In this document: piece by piece, positions 25,254 to 31,231 of the stretch
Position numbering within the stretch: position 1 is the stretch's first letter
Layout of the letters: each line of letters begins with the position of its first letter
DNA from: a virus
DNA: 47,986 nucleotides
IMG/VR virus record: IMGVR_UViG_3300025646_000072
Span: 1-47,986 of that record
Strand: one strand, 5' to 3'
Program-made: the position numbers and the translations under genes
Notes under the pieces: generated by a model
What the model was told of the DNA's origin: nothing
Seen by the model: only the letters and a program-made list of their open reading frames with translations
Database searches by the model: none

Positions 25254-25311
25254 AAACCTCTAGTGAGTGGAGTATTATGGATATAATATTTTGCTCACCG
25301 AGAGGTTTTTT
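25254..25311 (+). terminator. Three-tier hairpin terminator that contains the next gene's ribosome binding site
   Basis: AAACCTCT/AGAGGTTT (25254-25261 with 25301-25308), GTGAG/CTCAC (25263-25267 with 25294-25298) and TATTAT/ATAATA (25273-25278 with 25283-25288) stack into one long hairpin followed by T6. The 3' arm AGAGG is also the only ribosome-binding-site candidate for ATG 25313, 7 bases downstream. Folding would both terminate transcription and hide translation initiation. Confidence 0.65.
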
Positions 25312-25312
25312 A

Positions 25313-25756
25313 ATGGCTGACAGATATACCGTTGAGTACGATTTATCAGAAATAGATAGTTGGGAAGAACTATATACTTATGATGGAGACCAAATATTAG
25401 ACGATGACGGTAATGAAATATCTAATCTTAGCCAAGACACCCAACAAATTATAGTTCACAGTGCACTGTTTGCTGTTCCTGTATTAGATGAAATAGGTAT
25501 AAAGGAATGGTTAATACGACAATATTTATTATGTAATGTTGGTTGTTACGATTGCCCTTTAAGTATTGATAGTTTATATAGACATAGGAATTTAAAAACA
25601 GACGTAGACTTTATGACTAGGTCTGATTGGTTTTCACATAATTTTTACCAACTTTGCACAGACGAAATTGAGAGGGTAGCACACGGTATTTATTTTGATT
25701 TTGTTAAAGAAAAAGAAATAGAAGAAAGAAGAAAAACAATTAAATTGGTAAAGTAG
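25313..25756 (+). CDS. Hypothetical protein (147 aa)
   Basis: I chose ATG 25313 (MADRYTVEYDLSEIDSWEEL) because the upstream in-frame ATG lies inside the terminator hairpin. The product is acidic at the N-terminus (LDDDGNEISNLSQD) and has a Cys-containing segment CNVGCYDCPLS in the middle that could bind metal. It ends in a charged helix KEKEIEERRKTIKLVK. There is no recognised family. Its translation start is coupled structurally to the upstream terminator. Confidence 0.5.
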   Translation: MADRYTVEYDLSEIDSWEELYTYDGDQILDDDGNEISNLSQDTQQIIVHSALFAVPVLDEIGIKEWLIRQYLLCNVGCYDCPLSIDSLYRHRNLKTDVDFMTRSDWFSHNFYQLCTDEIERVAHGIYFDFVKEKEIEERRKTIKLVK

Positions 25757-25764
25757 TTAATCGC

Positions 25765-25793
25765 TTTACTTTGTTATTAATGTAAATTACTAT
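25765..25793 (+). promoter_or_regulatory. Recurrent-class promoter
   Basis: TTAATCGCTTTACTTTG with TTTACT at 25765-25770, 17 bases, TACTAT at 25788-25793. It precedes the gene at 25,828. Confidence 0.55.
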
Positions 25794-25827
25794 TATATAG
25801 TTGTTTACTTTTAGAAAGGAGAAAAAT

Positions 25828-26214
25828 ATGGCAACGTTCCCAGATGATTACGATCCGACTGAGTTCGATAGAATGCAGGACGATGAAGAAAACGCTAGGC
25901 GTCCAAAGCTATCTGATTACGAGATAGAAAAACGTGGACCAACGATATCGGTCAAACTACACGGTGAATATATTTTACCTGCAGTTGCCGAGAACGTTGA
26001 ACTCATAACTAACCTAGTTCAAAAGCTCACTAAGGTTAGAACTATCTATATAGATGGAAAGATGTATAAGCGTATAGATAACGACCCTGTAATAGACCCA
26101 GAAGTCTTTATAAGCGTCGATAAGGTTTACCTTAACGATAAGCTAGAGGTTAATAAAAATACACCTATACAGGACGCTATAGAAAGTATTTTGTTAGGTG
26201 ATAAAAGTGCTTGA
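25828..26214 (+). CDS. Hypothetical protein (128 aa)
   Basis: Start ATG 25828 follows AGAAAGGAGAAA; an upstream TTG is ignored. The product starts MATFPDDYDPTEFDRMQDDE, is acidic at the N-terminus, then has an alternating beta-like part (TISVKLHGEYILPAVAENVE) and ends KNTPIQDAIESILLGDKSA. No known domain is recognised. It is a single-gene unit bounded by a recurrent-class promoter and an intrinsic terminator, which suggests individually controlled early expression. Confidence 0.5.
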   Translation: MATFPDDYDPTEFDRMQDDEENARRPKLSDYEIEKRGPTISVKLHGEYILPAVAENVELITNLVQKLTKVRTIYIDGKMYKRIDNDPVIDPEVFISVDKVYLNDKLEVNKNTPIQDAIESILLGDKSA

Positions 26215-26282
26215 CTATTTTGTTGTTTTATGTATGATAAAATGATCATTCTAACCTTATCTTCCTCTCGTAAGAATGTGTT

Positions 26283-26311
26283 AAAGCCCTGTCACTTGAT
26301 GGGGCTTTTTT
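26283..26311 (+). terminator. Intrinsic terminator
   Basis: AAAGCCC pairs with GGGCTTT (26283-26289 with 26302-26308), followed by a T run through 26311. It closes the single-gene unit at 25,828. Confidence 0.75.
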
Positions 26312-26327
26312 GTTATATGATAGGGTT

Positions 26328-26642
26328 ATGAAAAGTTGTTTGATCTGTTTTAAAGAAATATCGAAAGGTGAATTTTGCAGCGATGAATGTAGAGCTAAAC
26401 AGTATAAACACACTGGTTCAACTTACGGTCAAGGAGGAGATCCAGAAACTTATTCAGCTTATGCTTGTTCTTACGATGAATACCCAGTCGATCAAGGTAT
26501 TTTACAATTAGCAGAAGCTAATGAGTCAGCCTTTAAATGGAATCAAGAAGCTTTAATGAGGGTGGGTTCATCCTCTAGAGGTAAAGAAAGGTTTGGAAAA
26601 CAGAAAAAACCTAGAAAAAATACATTAAATAGTTTTTCGTAA
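26328..26642 (+). CDS. Zinc-ribbon small protein (104 aa)
   Basis: The N-terminus MKSCLICFKEISKGEFCSDE contains C4-x2-C7 and C17-x3-C21, a compact zinc-ribbon. The remainder is Ser/Gln/Lys-rich with a basic tail (GKERFGKQKKPRKN). The chosen start is ATG 26328; a TATGAT hexamer at 26316-26321 lies only 6 bases before it, and no ribosome binding site is present, so a leaderless message is possible. Family unknown. Confidence 0.55.
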   Translation: MKSCLICFKEISKGEFCSDECRAKQYKHTGSTYGQGGDPETYSAYACSYDEYPVDQGILQLAEANESAFKWNQEALMRVGSSSRGKERFGKQKKPRKNTLNSFS

Positions 26643-26647
26643 ATCGC

Positions 26648-26676
26648 TTTACTTTCGGTTAAATGGGCTTTACTAT
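26648..26676 (+). promoter_or_regulatory. Recurrent-class promoter
   Basis: TAAATCGCTTTACTTTCGG with TTTACT at 26648-26653, 17 bases, TACTAT at 26671-26676. It precedes the zinc-ribbon gene at 26,709 and the long gene-free segment beyond. Confidence 0.6.
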
Positions 26677-26708
26677 TTATATAGTTAATAATTTTTATAG
26701 GAGAAATT

Positions 26709-26906
26709 ATGAAAGCAGAATGTAGAATTTGTTCAGAGCCAGTTGACGAAGGTCGCTGGGCTCTAGGTAGAAATACCTGTTTAGAATGTGGTGAGATACA
26801 AGCTAGAGAGCTTGCCACCAAAAGACGTATGCAGATTGCTCCGATGTATAACAAAGGTGCATATCAGTATATAACTGAAAACGATCTACTACATATTGGT
26901 AGATAA
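26709..26906 (+). CDS. 65-residue zinc-ribbon phage protein
   Basis: The product MKAECRICSEPVDEGRWALG has C5-x2-C8, and C24-x2-C27 follows in CLECGEIQAR, forming a treble-clef-like or ribbon zinc site. The motif EGRWALG...TC..CGEIQAR recurs in small proteins of marine phages in my memory. It is the only gene between a recurrent-class promoter and the structured segment at 26,907. Function is unknown. Confidence 0.65.
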   Translation: MKAECRICSEPVDEGRWALGRNTCLECGEIQARELATKRRMQIAPMYNKGAYQYITENDLLHIGR

Positions 26907-27380
26907 ATTTTTGTGTGCGAGGGGTGAAGGTGAAATTAGCTGTTACTGAGCCTTCCACTTGGTGCTAACGAGATTCACGAGGTTAGTTAAATGAGACTTG
27001 TTAAACACTCAAGCCAAGCGATACTCCAACAGCCCACACGAAAACGTAGTTAGGAAAGAGCCTTGTAAAAGCCTTTGAAAAATAAGGTTAGGATAAAAGT
27101 AAATGAGAACTACACCTTCATGCACTAACTACAAATGTAAGGTGTCCTGTTAAGCGATTAGTACAGGAATGGACTTAAATAGCTTCCTGTTGGATGGGTT
27201 TATAAGCATCCTATAAACATTGCCTTACACCCTAGTATAGCCAGTGATTGGTCGTACAACAATCCGTCACTGAGTAGCCAACGGATACTGGTTATACTAT
27301 GTGGTCAACAAATAGTCATTAATTGTTGTTAAAGATAAATTGAAACAAATGCATACTAAATTTATCGCCACGCCTTTTTA
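26907..27380 (+). ncRNA. Candidate large structured non-coding RNA
   Basis: These 474 bases hold no ORF worth calling but many long complementary blocks: a 13-bp helix 27233-27245 with 27287-27299 (one G-U pair); CCTTACA 27223-27229 with TGTAAGG 27136-27142; TCCTGT 27145-27150 with ACAGGA 27163-27168; GTTTATA 27198-27204 with TATAAAC 27212-27218; GATAAAT 27334-27340 with ATTTATC 27360-27366; ATCCG 27262-27266 with CGGAT 27282-27286; TTAGC 26936-26940 with GCTAA 26964-26968. Several cross or compete (ACACCTT 27112-27118 also pairs with AAGGTGT 27139-27145; TTCCTGT 27184-27190 also pairs with ACAGGAA 27163-27169). I do not recognise a known class. Pairings are read by eye, and ends are approximate. 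Confidence 0.55.
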
Positions 27381-27390
27381 GAGAAAGTTT

Positions 27391-27564
27391 ATGAAAGAAA
27401 ATACAGATAAAAAACAGTGTCATAAAGATGCTCATGACTGGGGTTACAGTTATAATATTGGAGTATTAGGAACATTAGTTTCTATATTTGAATGTGAGAA
27501 TTGTGGATTACGTATGAATAATCCTGATTCTACAATTATTAAGGAGAAGAAGAAAAATGTCTGA
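27391..27564 (+). CDS. 57-residue Cys/His small protein
   Basis: MKENTDKKQCHKDAHDWGYS and later FECENCGLRM give C10, H11, H15, C35 and C38, consistent with a small zinc site. Ribosome binding site GAGAAAG lies close to the ATG. The stop overlaps the next start (ATGTCTGA). It is the first gene after the structured segment. Function is unknown. Confidence 0.55.
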   Translation: MKENTDKKQCHKDAHDWGYSYNIGVLGTLVSIFECENCGLRMNNPDSTIIKEKKKNV

Positions 27565-27787
27565 TTTTGGACCAAGAGAAGAGTGGACTAACGTGTTCAT
27601 GGTAAAAGAAAAGAAAAACGAAAAGATGCCTGATTTTAAATCGAGCACCCCAGTCGTTATTGAGGGTAAAAATTTTGACGTATCTTTATATGCTAGGAAC
27701 GATAAAAATGGCAATACTTACTACGGATGTAGGGTTACTCCAGAGTGGAAGCCTGAGCCTAAACAAGAAGATACTGGAGAAATTTAA
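27557..27787 (+). CDS. Hypothetical protein (76 aa)
   Basis: The product starts MSDFGPREEWTNVFMVKEKK and has a beta-rich centre (NFDVSLYARNDKNGNTYYGC) and an acidic/proline tail. GGAGAAGAAG precedes the ATG. It overlaps the upstream small gene and abuts the next gene through TAATG, so it is in a coupled cluster. No known family. Confidence 0.5.
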   Translation: MSDFGPREEWTNVFMVKEKKNEKMPDFKSSTPVVIEGKNFDVSLYARNDKNGNTYYGCRVTPEWKPEPKQEDTGEI

Positions 27788-27984
27788 TGGCTGATTACGA
27801 AACTAGGGAAAAGTTAGCAAGGCGTAGAGAAGAACTTGCTGAAGAAGCTAAAGACAATAATCTTGTTTTTGATTATTATTCTAGTTTGATCGAGGACGGT
27901 ATGCGAAAACAGTTTATATGGCATAAATTTGAATCAGGTAGAGAAACTAAAGAAACTATTACAACGCCATATAATGAATCCTAA
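27787..27984 (+). CDS. Hypothetical helical protein (65 aa)
   Basis: MADYETREKLARRREELAEE opens a highly charged helix. The C-terminal half (FIWHKFESGRETKETI) is beta-like. It starts within the stop of the previous gene and overlaps the next gene by 11 bases. No family is recognised. Confidence 0.5.
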   Translation: MADYETREKLARRREELAEEAKDNNLVFDYYSSLIEDGMRKQFIWHKFESGRETKETITTPYNES

Positions 27985-28237
27985 AGAATTTGAGCCTTTT
28001 AATATTGACGGTTATCATCGTGCAACAGACAATACTCTCGTGCACTGGGAATACAAAGTTAGACCGTTATCTCGAATTTTCGAAAAGAACTACAGACCGC
28101 AACTTCACCATATAAAAATATTAGATAATTTTGATGGGTTGACGGAACGAAAATATGCAAAAGAAATCCTAGAGGAAATATTAGTGAACTCAGGTTTTAA
28201 AGAAAAGGAGAAAACTCCAGAGAGAAAGTTTTGGTAA
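27974..28237 (+). CDS. Hypothetical protein (87 aa)
   Basis: ATG 27974 (MNPKEFEPFNIDGYHRATDN) is preferred to an upstream GTG inside the preceding gene. The protein is mixed-charge, with HWEYKVRPLSRIF and a C-terminal basic segment KEKEKTPERKFW. It is the last gene before the structured intergenic segment at 28,239. No family is recognised. Confidence 0.5.
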   Translation: MNPKEFEPFNIDGYHRATDNTLVHWEYKVRPLSRIFEKNYRPQLHHIKILDNFDGLTERKYAKEILEEILVNSGFKEKEKTPERKFW

Positions 28238-28238
28238 C

Positions 28239-28381
28239 TGAGTCAGGAACTCCTATTAATATCGTTGCGAGGGGCAACGTCAAGAAACTATACTTCCTGA
28301 CTCAAACAAATCGGTAAAAGTTTTTAATCATTTTGTTTTCTTTTATCGGTTAATTCATAATCTGTATAGTTTCTACCCCTC
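28239..28381 (+). ncRNA. Candidate structured RNA with crossing 10-11 bp helices
   Basis: TGAGTCAGGAA 28239-28249 pairs perfectly with TTCCTGACTCA 28294-28304. Within it, CGTTGC 28263-28268 pairs with GCAACG 28274-28279 around GAGGG. GAAACTATAC 28284-28293, inside the first loop, pairs perfectly with GTATAGTTTC 28364-28373 beyond it, forming a pseudoknot, and GAGGGG 28269-28274 can extend it with CCCCTC 28376-28381. GGTAAAAG 28313-28320 pairs with CTTTTATC 28340-28347. Four long matches in 143 bases are far beyond a simple terminator. Function unknown; ends approximate. Confidence 0.6.
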
Positions 28382-28390
28382 ACTAATCGC

Positions 28391-28419
28391 TTTACTTTCT
28401 AGTAAATGTAACTTATATT
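28391..28419 (+). promoter_or_regulatory. Recurrent-class promoter
   Basis: CTAATCGCTTTACTTTC with TTTACT at 28391-28396, 17 bases, TATATT at 28414-28419. It begins 10 bases after the end of the structured segment and drives the cluster from 28,460. Confidence 0.6.
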
Positions 28420-28459
28420 ATTTATAGTAAGTAAACAGCTTTATAGAAAGGAGAAAATT

Positions 28460-28900
28460 ATGAAAGGATTACTTAACGGATACCTTATCGACCCTGTCGA
28501 ACAAGAAGTTACATGGCGTAGTTTTAGTGAGTCGAAAATTAGAAACGTTATCGGTTGCGACTTACTCGAATTAGTTTATCTACATGACGAAAATCGCGTG
28601 ATAGTTCTTGATGAAGAGGGGTTATTAAAAAACAATCAACGCTACTGGAAATACGGTGATATGAATAACGTCTTGAACAATGCTTTTGCAGGTAAAGGAA
28701 TTATTTTAGGTTTCGATTTCGACAAAGGTGAATTTATTGATATTTGTCCAGATTTTCCTGACAAACAAACTGATTCAAACATAATTTTAGAATGTATTGA
28801 AAACACTTATACTGAAATTGAAGCTAAAGTTTCTTTTATTGAAGATGAAAATTACTCGGAAGAACCATTCTTCCAATTTGTTCCTATGGAGAATTTATAA
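28460..28900 (+). CDS. DUF3846-like hypothetical protein (146 aa)
   Basis: The order LNGYLIDPVEQEVTW, IGCDLLELV, RVIVLDEEGLLKNNQRYW and GKGIILGFD resembles the DUF3846 pattern of phage and plasmid proteins: an N-terminal strand, a DEEGL-containing strand and a G-rich end. The match is from memory and weak. The acidic C-terminal third (ENTYTEIEAKVSFIEDEN) is extra. It is first in a run of overlapping small genes, with AGAAAGGAGAAA upstream and a one-base overlap with the MazG-like gene. Confidence 0.4.
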   Translation: MKGLLNGYLIDPVEQEVTWRSFSESKIRNVIGCDLLELVYLHDENRVIVLDEEGLLKNNQRYWKYGDMNNVLNNAFAGKGIILGFDFDKGEFIDICPDFPDKQTDSNIILECIENTYTEIEAKVSFIEDENYSEEPFFQFVPMENL

Positions 28901-29259
28901 TGGAAATTAAAAATATGCGAGGTGCATTCGGCTCAGATAAAATTGCAGACGATGTTATTCAGTGGGCGAGGGATTGTGGTTTGTTGTTACAACCGCAAAC
29001 AGATCGTCAGTTTCTAAAACTTATCGAAGAAGTTGGCGAAACGATTAGTGCTTATAATCATCTAGCTCCAGGATCTTCGTTCGACGACAGCAAAGAACTT
29101 ATCGATGGGTTAGGTGATTGTTTTGTCGTATTAATAGTTATATGTGCACAGCTTGGTTGGCATCCGAACTGGGTTATTTCACAGGCTTACAATGAAATTA
29201 AAAATCGTAAAGGTCAAATGTTTAATGGTTACTTCTTGAAGGAGAACGAAGATGAGTAA
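28900..29259 (+). CDS. MazG-like nucleotide pyrophosphohydrolase
   Basis: This 119-residue all-helical protein has KLIEEVGETISAY with E43-E44-x2-E47 and later ELIDGLGDCFVVLIV with E66, D69 and D73, matching the metal-binding E-x2-E and D/E-x3-D helices of MazG/dUTPase-like enzymes. It should split a (d)NTP to (d)NMP plus pyrophosphate. The target could be a canonical dNTP, if the phage replaces thymine, or alarmone-like nucleotides. Choice of substrate is inference. It overlaps the next gene at a repeated SD module. Confidence 0.75.
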   Translation: MEIKNMRGAFGSDKIADDVIQWARDCGLLLQPQTDRQFLKLIEEVGETISAYNHLAPGSSFDDSKELIDGLGDCFVVLIVICAQLGWHPNWVISQAYNEIKNRKGQMFNGYFLKENEDE

Positions 29260-29458
29260 ATATAACTATGCAATAGTGAAAACAATAACAGCATATATAA
29301 ATGCAGAAGATGATAACGATCTACTCAATCTATATTCAGAGGGAATAGTAGACGAAGAATTATATGATGCAACAGAAAATGCTGATTACACCTTTTACAG
29401 AATAAACAGCAATAATGAAAAGCAAGTGATTAACTTTAAGGAGAACGAAGATGATTAA
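29252..29458 (+). CDS. Hypothetical acidic protein (68 aa)
   Basis: MSKYNYAIVKTITAYINAED starts a beta-strand-like segment; the rest is acidic and ends NFKENEDD. Its upstream junction AAGGAGAACGAAGATGA is copied at its downstream junction. It overlaps both neighbours by 8 bases. No family is recognised. Confidence 0.5.
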   Translation: MSKYNYAIVKTITAYINAEDDNDLLNLYSEGIVDEELYDATENADYTFYRINSNNEKQVINFKENEDD

Positions 29459-29579
29459 AGTAATTATAGAATTAGAATTTGATGATAAGCCGACTGATGC
29501 AGATGTTTACAATTATCTGAATGAGTTAATGGATAATGATTGTTTGGGATATGAAATCAAGGGGAACGAAGATGATTAA
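29451..29579 (+). CDS. 42-residue acidic microprotein
   Basis: The product is MIKVIIELEFDDKPTDADVY, with NYLNELM and a tail GNEDD. ATG lies 8 bases after AAGGAG in a repeated junction, and the stop overlaps the next ATG in the third copy of the same junction. The beta-alpha-like start and acidic composition resemble its neighbours, so local duplication is likely. Confidence 0.5.
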   Translation: MIKVIIELEFDDKPTDADVYNYLNELMDNDCLGYEIKGNEDD

Positions 29580-29853
29580 AAACATATCGTTTAAAGATAA
29601 AGATGAAGCAATGGTATTCTTACGTGAAGCTTGTAATGGTAGATTAAAGCTCGGTGGAACTGAACACGGAAGCGAACTTTACCAAGTATCACCTGTTGCG
29701 ATAGTTATCGTTAGGAATGTAGGATTAGTTACATTTTTTATTAACGAAAGTTATGAAGATATATGCGAATATCTTGTAAGTTTCAATATAGCTGTAGATG
29801 AATTATTAGATGAAAGAGGAATTTATTACCTTAAGGAGGAAACAGATGTCTGA
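29572..29853 (+). CDS. Hypothetical protein (93 aa)
   Basis: I chose ATG 29572 (MIKNISFKDKDEAMVFLREA), which sits in the junction AAGGGGAACGAAGATGA, over an upstream alternative start in the previous gene. The middle has SPVAIVIVRNVGLVTFFINE, a beta-hairpin-like hydrophobic stretch. It ends KEETDV, overlapping the next gene start. No family is recognised. Confidence 0.5.
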   Translation: MIKNISFKDKDEAMVFLREACNGRLKLGGTEHGSELYQVSPVAIVIVRNVGLVTFFINESYEDICEYLVSFNIAVDELLDERGIYYLKEETDV

Positions 29854-30187
29854 ATATAAAAACATAGGTTTACATGAAGTTTTATTTGCAAAATATGATG
29901 ACGATGGAAACGCAGAAGAATGGGGGAGTGGAAAAGTAAAACTTTATACTGCACCTTATCAAGATTTTGAACATTTTTACGATTTTATAACTGAAGACGA
30001 CTTAGAAGTAGATTCTTCTACCATAGACGCTTCAGATGCAATGGAAGTTTTATGTAGATTACTTACCCATATGTATGACGAAAATATATTAACGAGAGCT
30101 AGTGCTCAACGAGCCAGTCCTGAGTTAAAAAAGATCTATAACGATGCTTGCGAACTAGCAAATGAATATCAGGGGCTTCATGACTAA
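29846..30187 (+). CDS. Hypothetical acidic protein (113 aa)
   Basis: ATG 29846 follows AAGGAGGAAAC, the strongest ribosome binding site of this cluster. The product begins MSEYKNIGLHEVLFAKYDDD and is strongly acidic (ITEDDLEVDSSTIDASDAME), ending in a helix. Acidic DNA-mimic proteins are one possibility in early phage regions, but nothing specific supports this. It overlaps the next gene by 8 bases. Confidence 0.5.
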   Translation: MSEYKNIGLHEVLFAKYDDDGNAEEWGSGKVKLYTAPYQDFEHFYDFITEDDLEVDSSTIDASDAMEVLCRLLTHMYDENILTRASAQRASPELKKIYNDACELANEYQGLHD

Positions 30188-30410
30188 TCAACGATTTATT
30201 GGGGCAGTAGGGTATTTACTCGATACCATCACCAAATCTGGCAAAGGACAGGAGACAGAGGTGATTATAAAATTAAAATTTAGATTACCTGAAGAAGAAA
30301 ATCCAACCTTATATGCGAGCACTGTGACTGAAGCTTTACGTCGATTGCTCGATAGCAAAGAACTTTTTCGAAAGTTAGTAAAACTTGATAAAGGGGAACT
30401 AGATGATTGA
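30180..30410 (+). CDS. Hypothetical protein (76 aa)
   Basis: ATG 30180 (MTNQRFIGAVGYLLDTITKS) is favoured over an upstream ATG inside the preceding gene. It contains a beta-strand EVIIKLKFRLPEEENP and a C-terminal helix RRLLDSKELFRKLVKL. AGGGGC near the start is a weak ribosome binding site. It overlaps the next ORF by 8 bases. Confidence 0.45.
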   Translation: MTNQRFIGAVGYLLDTITKSGKGQETEVIIKLKFRLPEEENPTLYASTVTEALRRLLDSKELFRKLVKLDKGELDD

Positions 30411-30483
30411 TGTTCCTTACCCTTTATTTATCATCGAAACATTAATTGCATTAATACTTTTTTACATTATTTGGAGACTATAA
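30403..30483 (+). CDS. 26-residue single-pass membrane microprotein
   Basis: ATG is 6 bases after AGGGGAAC and overlaps the previous gene. Translation gives MIDVPYPLFIIETLIALILF followed by YIIWRL: about 18 consecutive hydrophobic residues, a clear transmembrane helix with a positive end. The next gene starts immediately after its stop. It is a candidate host-membrane-targeting or holin-like peptide, though far shorter than classical holins. Confidence 0.5.
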   Translation: MIDVPYPLFIIETLIALILFYIIWRL

Positions 30484-30606
30484 ATGTCGTGTGAAGAAAA
30501 CCAAAGAATATTAGAAGATTTATATCAACAATATATTGATAAAGGATATACGCCAGCGGTTGCTGAAGCGTTAGCTAAAAAAGATTTTGAGGATTTATGC
30601 CAGTAA
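30484..30606 (+). CDS. 40-residue microprotein
   Basis: The product starts MSCEENQRILEDLYQQYIDK and ends DFEDLCQ, a charged two-helix peptide. It starts directly after the stop of the membrane microprotein, whose last codons GGAGACTA supply a GGAG ribosome binding site, and overlaps the next microprotein by 10 bases. Confidence 0.5.
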   Translation: MSCEENQRILEDLYQQYIDKGYTPAVAEALAKKDFEDLCQ

Positions 30607-30674
30607 AAACATTAATGGGTTTATCGTTAATGGCTTTATTTTCTAGTTTATGGTTAGTATTATTAATACTATAA
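30597..30674 (+). CDS. 25-residue hydrophobic membrane microprotein
   Basis: MPVKTLMGLSLMALFSSLWL followed by VLLIL, nearly all hydrophobic, a second predicted transmembrane peptide in this cluster. GAGGA precedes the ATG by about 7 bases. The coding sequence also contains a promoter-like -35/-10 pair for the next gene, so the reading frame could be incidental. Confidence 0.4.
   Translation: MPVKTLMGLSLMALFSSLWLVLLIL
30635..30663 (+). promoter_or_regulatory. Variant recurrent-class promoter
   Basis: GGCTTTATTTTC with TTTATT at 30635-30640, 17 bases, TATTAT at 30658-30663. One base differs from the TTTACT form. It lies ahead of the gene at 30,709, which has a strong AAAGGAGGG ribosome binding site. 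Confidence 0.45.
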
Positions 30675-30708
30675 CTACTTTACTTTTCATACAAACAAAG
30701 GAGGGAAA

Positions 30709-30945
30709 ATGTCAGTAGAAAGAAATGTACAAGTGCCACTAAATAGTATGTGGCAGTTTTTAACCAAAGAAAACTTTGAAGAACAACTCGGTAGAAAGAT
30801 ATCCGAAGCTGTTTGGAATGAGTTCTTGAACCGTTGCCATGACGATTGGTCTACACAGGCAGCAGACTTAGCTTACGATATGTTGAGCGAAGAAATTGAT
30901 GATATTATTTTTGACCTTACGGAGGAAGATAATGGAACTTTTTAA
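30709..30945 (+). CDS. Hypothetical protein (78 aa)
   Basis: The product starts MSVERNVQVPLNSMWQFLTK and continues as acidic helices ending DIIFDLTEEDNGTF. AAAGGAGGG provides an excellent ribosome binding site. It overlaps the next gene by 14 bases. No family is recognised. Confidence 0.55.
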   Translation: MSVERNVQVPLNSMWQFLTKENFEEQLGRKISEAVWNEFLNRCHDDWSTQAADLAYDMLSEEIDDIIFDLTEEDNGTF

Positions 30946-31231
30946 TATTTATACAGAACGTGATGCGGTGTTTAGCACTGGTTTCACTTTAGTTGCTAGA
31001 AACGTGACCTTAGATAATGCTAAAAAGATTATCGCCCTTTACGATCAGCTTTGGGATATTGTTGTTGACAAAGGCTCTGAGCACTTAGAAAAAGGTCAAG
31101 AAACCGATTATTTGACAGCCGATACAGTTCTTCGTAGCTGGGAAGGTTGTGATGTTGTTGCGGTTAGTGTTGATAATTTGCGTCGTTATTATTACGATGA
31201 CGGTGAGTGGGATACACTTAATAATAGTTGA
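30932..31231 (+). CDS. Hypothetical protein (99 aa)
   Basis: ATG 30932 (MELFNIYTERDAVFSTGFTL) follows GGAGGAAG and is preferred over the longer in-frame start. The sequence alternates strands and helices, with CDVVAVSVDNLRRYYYDDGE near the end. No family is recognised. It is the last gene before a structured leader segment. Confidence 0.5.
   Translation: MELFNIYTERDAVFSTGFTLVARNVTLDNAKKIIALYDQLWDIVVDKGSEHLEKGQETDYLTADTVLRSWEGCDVVAVSVDNLRRYYYDDGEWDTLNNS

Noticed and set aside
27192-27218. Classic H-type pseudoknot GGATG/CATCC plus GTTTATA/TATAAAC
   Set aside because: The loop crossing the first stem would have zero nucleotides, so both helices probably do not form fully together; treated as alternatives.
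26907-27380. tmRNA, RNase P RNA or group I intron as identity of the structured segment
   Set aside because: I found no tRNA-like acceptor with CCA-type end, no recognisable resume/tag frame, no RNase P core motif and no intron P7/R-S signature; identity left open.
30669-30708. CTTTACTTTT before the gene at 30,709 as a recurrent-class promoter
   Set aside because: A -10 at 17-19 bases would fall on the ribosome binding site and start codon; the TTTATT/TATTAT pair at 30635-30663 fits better.
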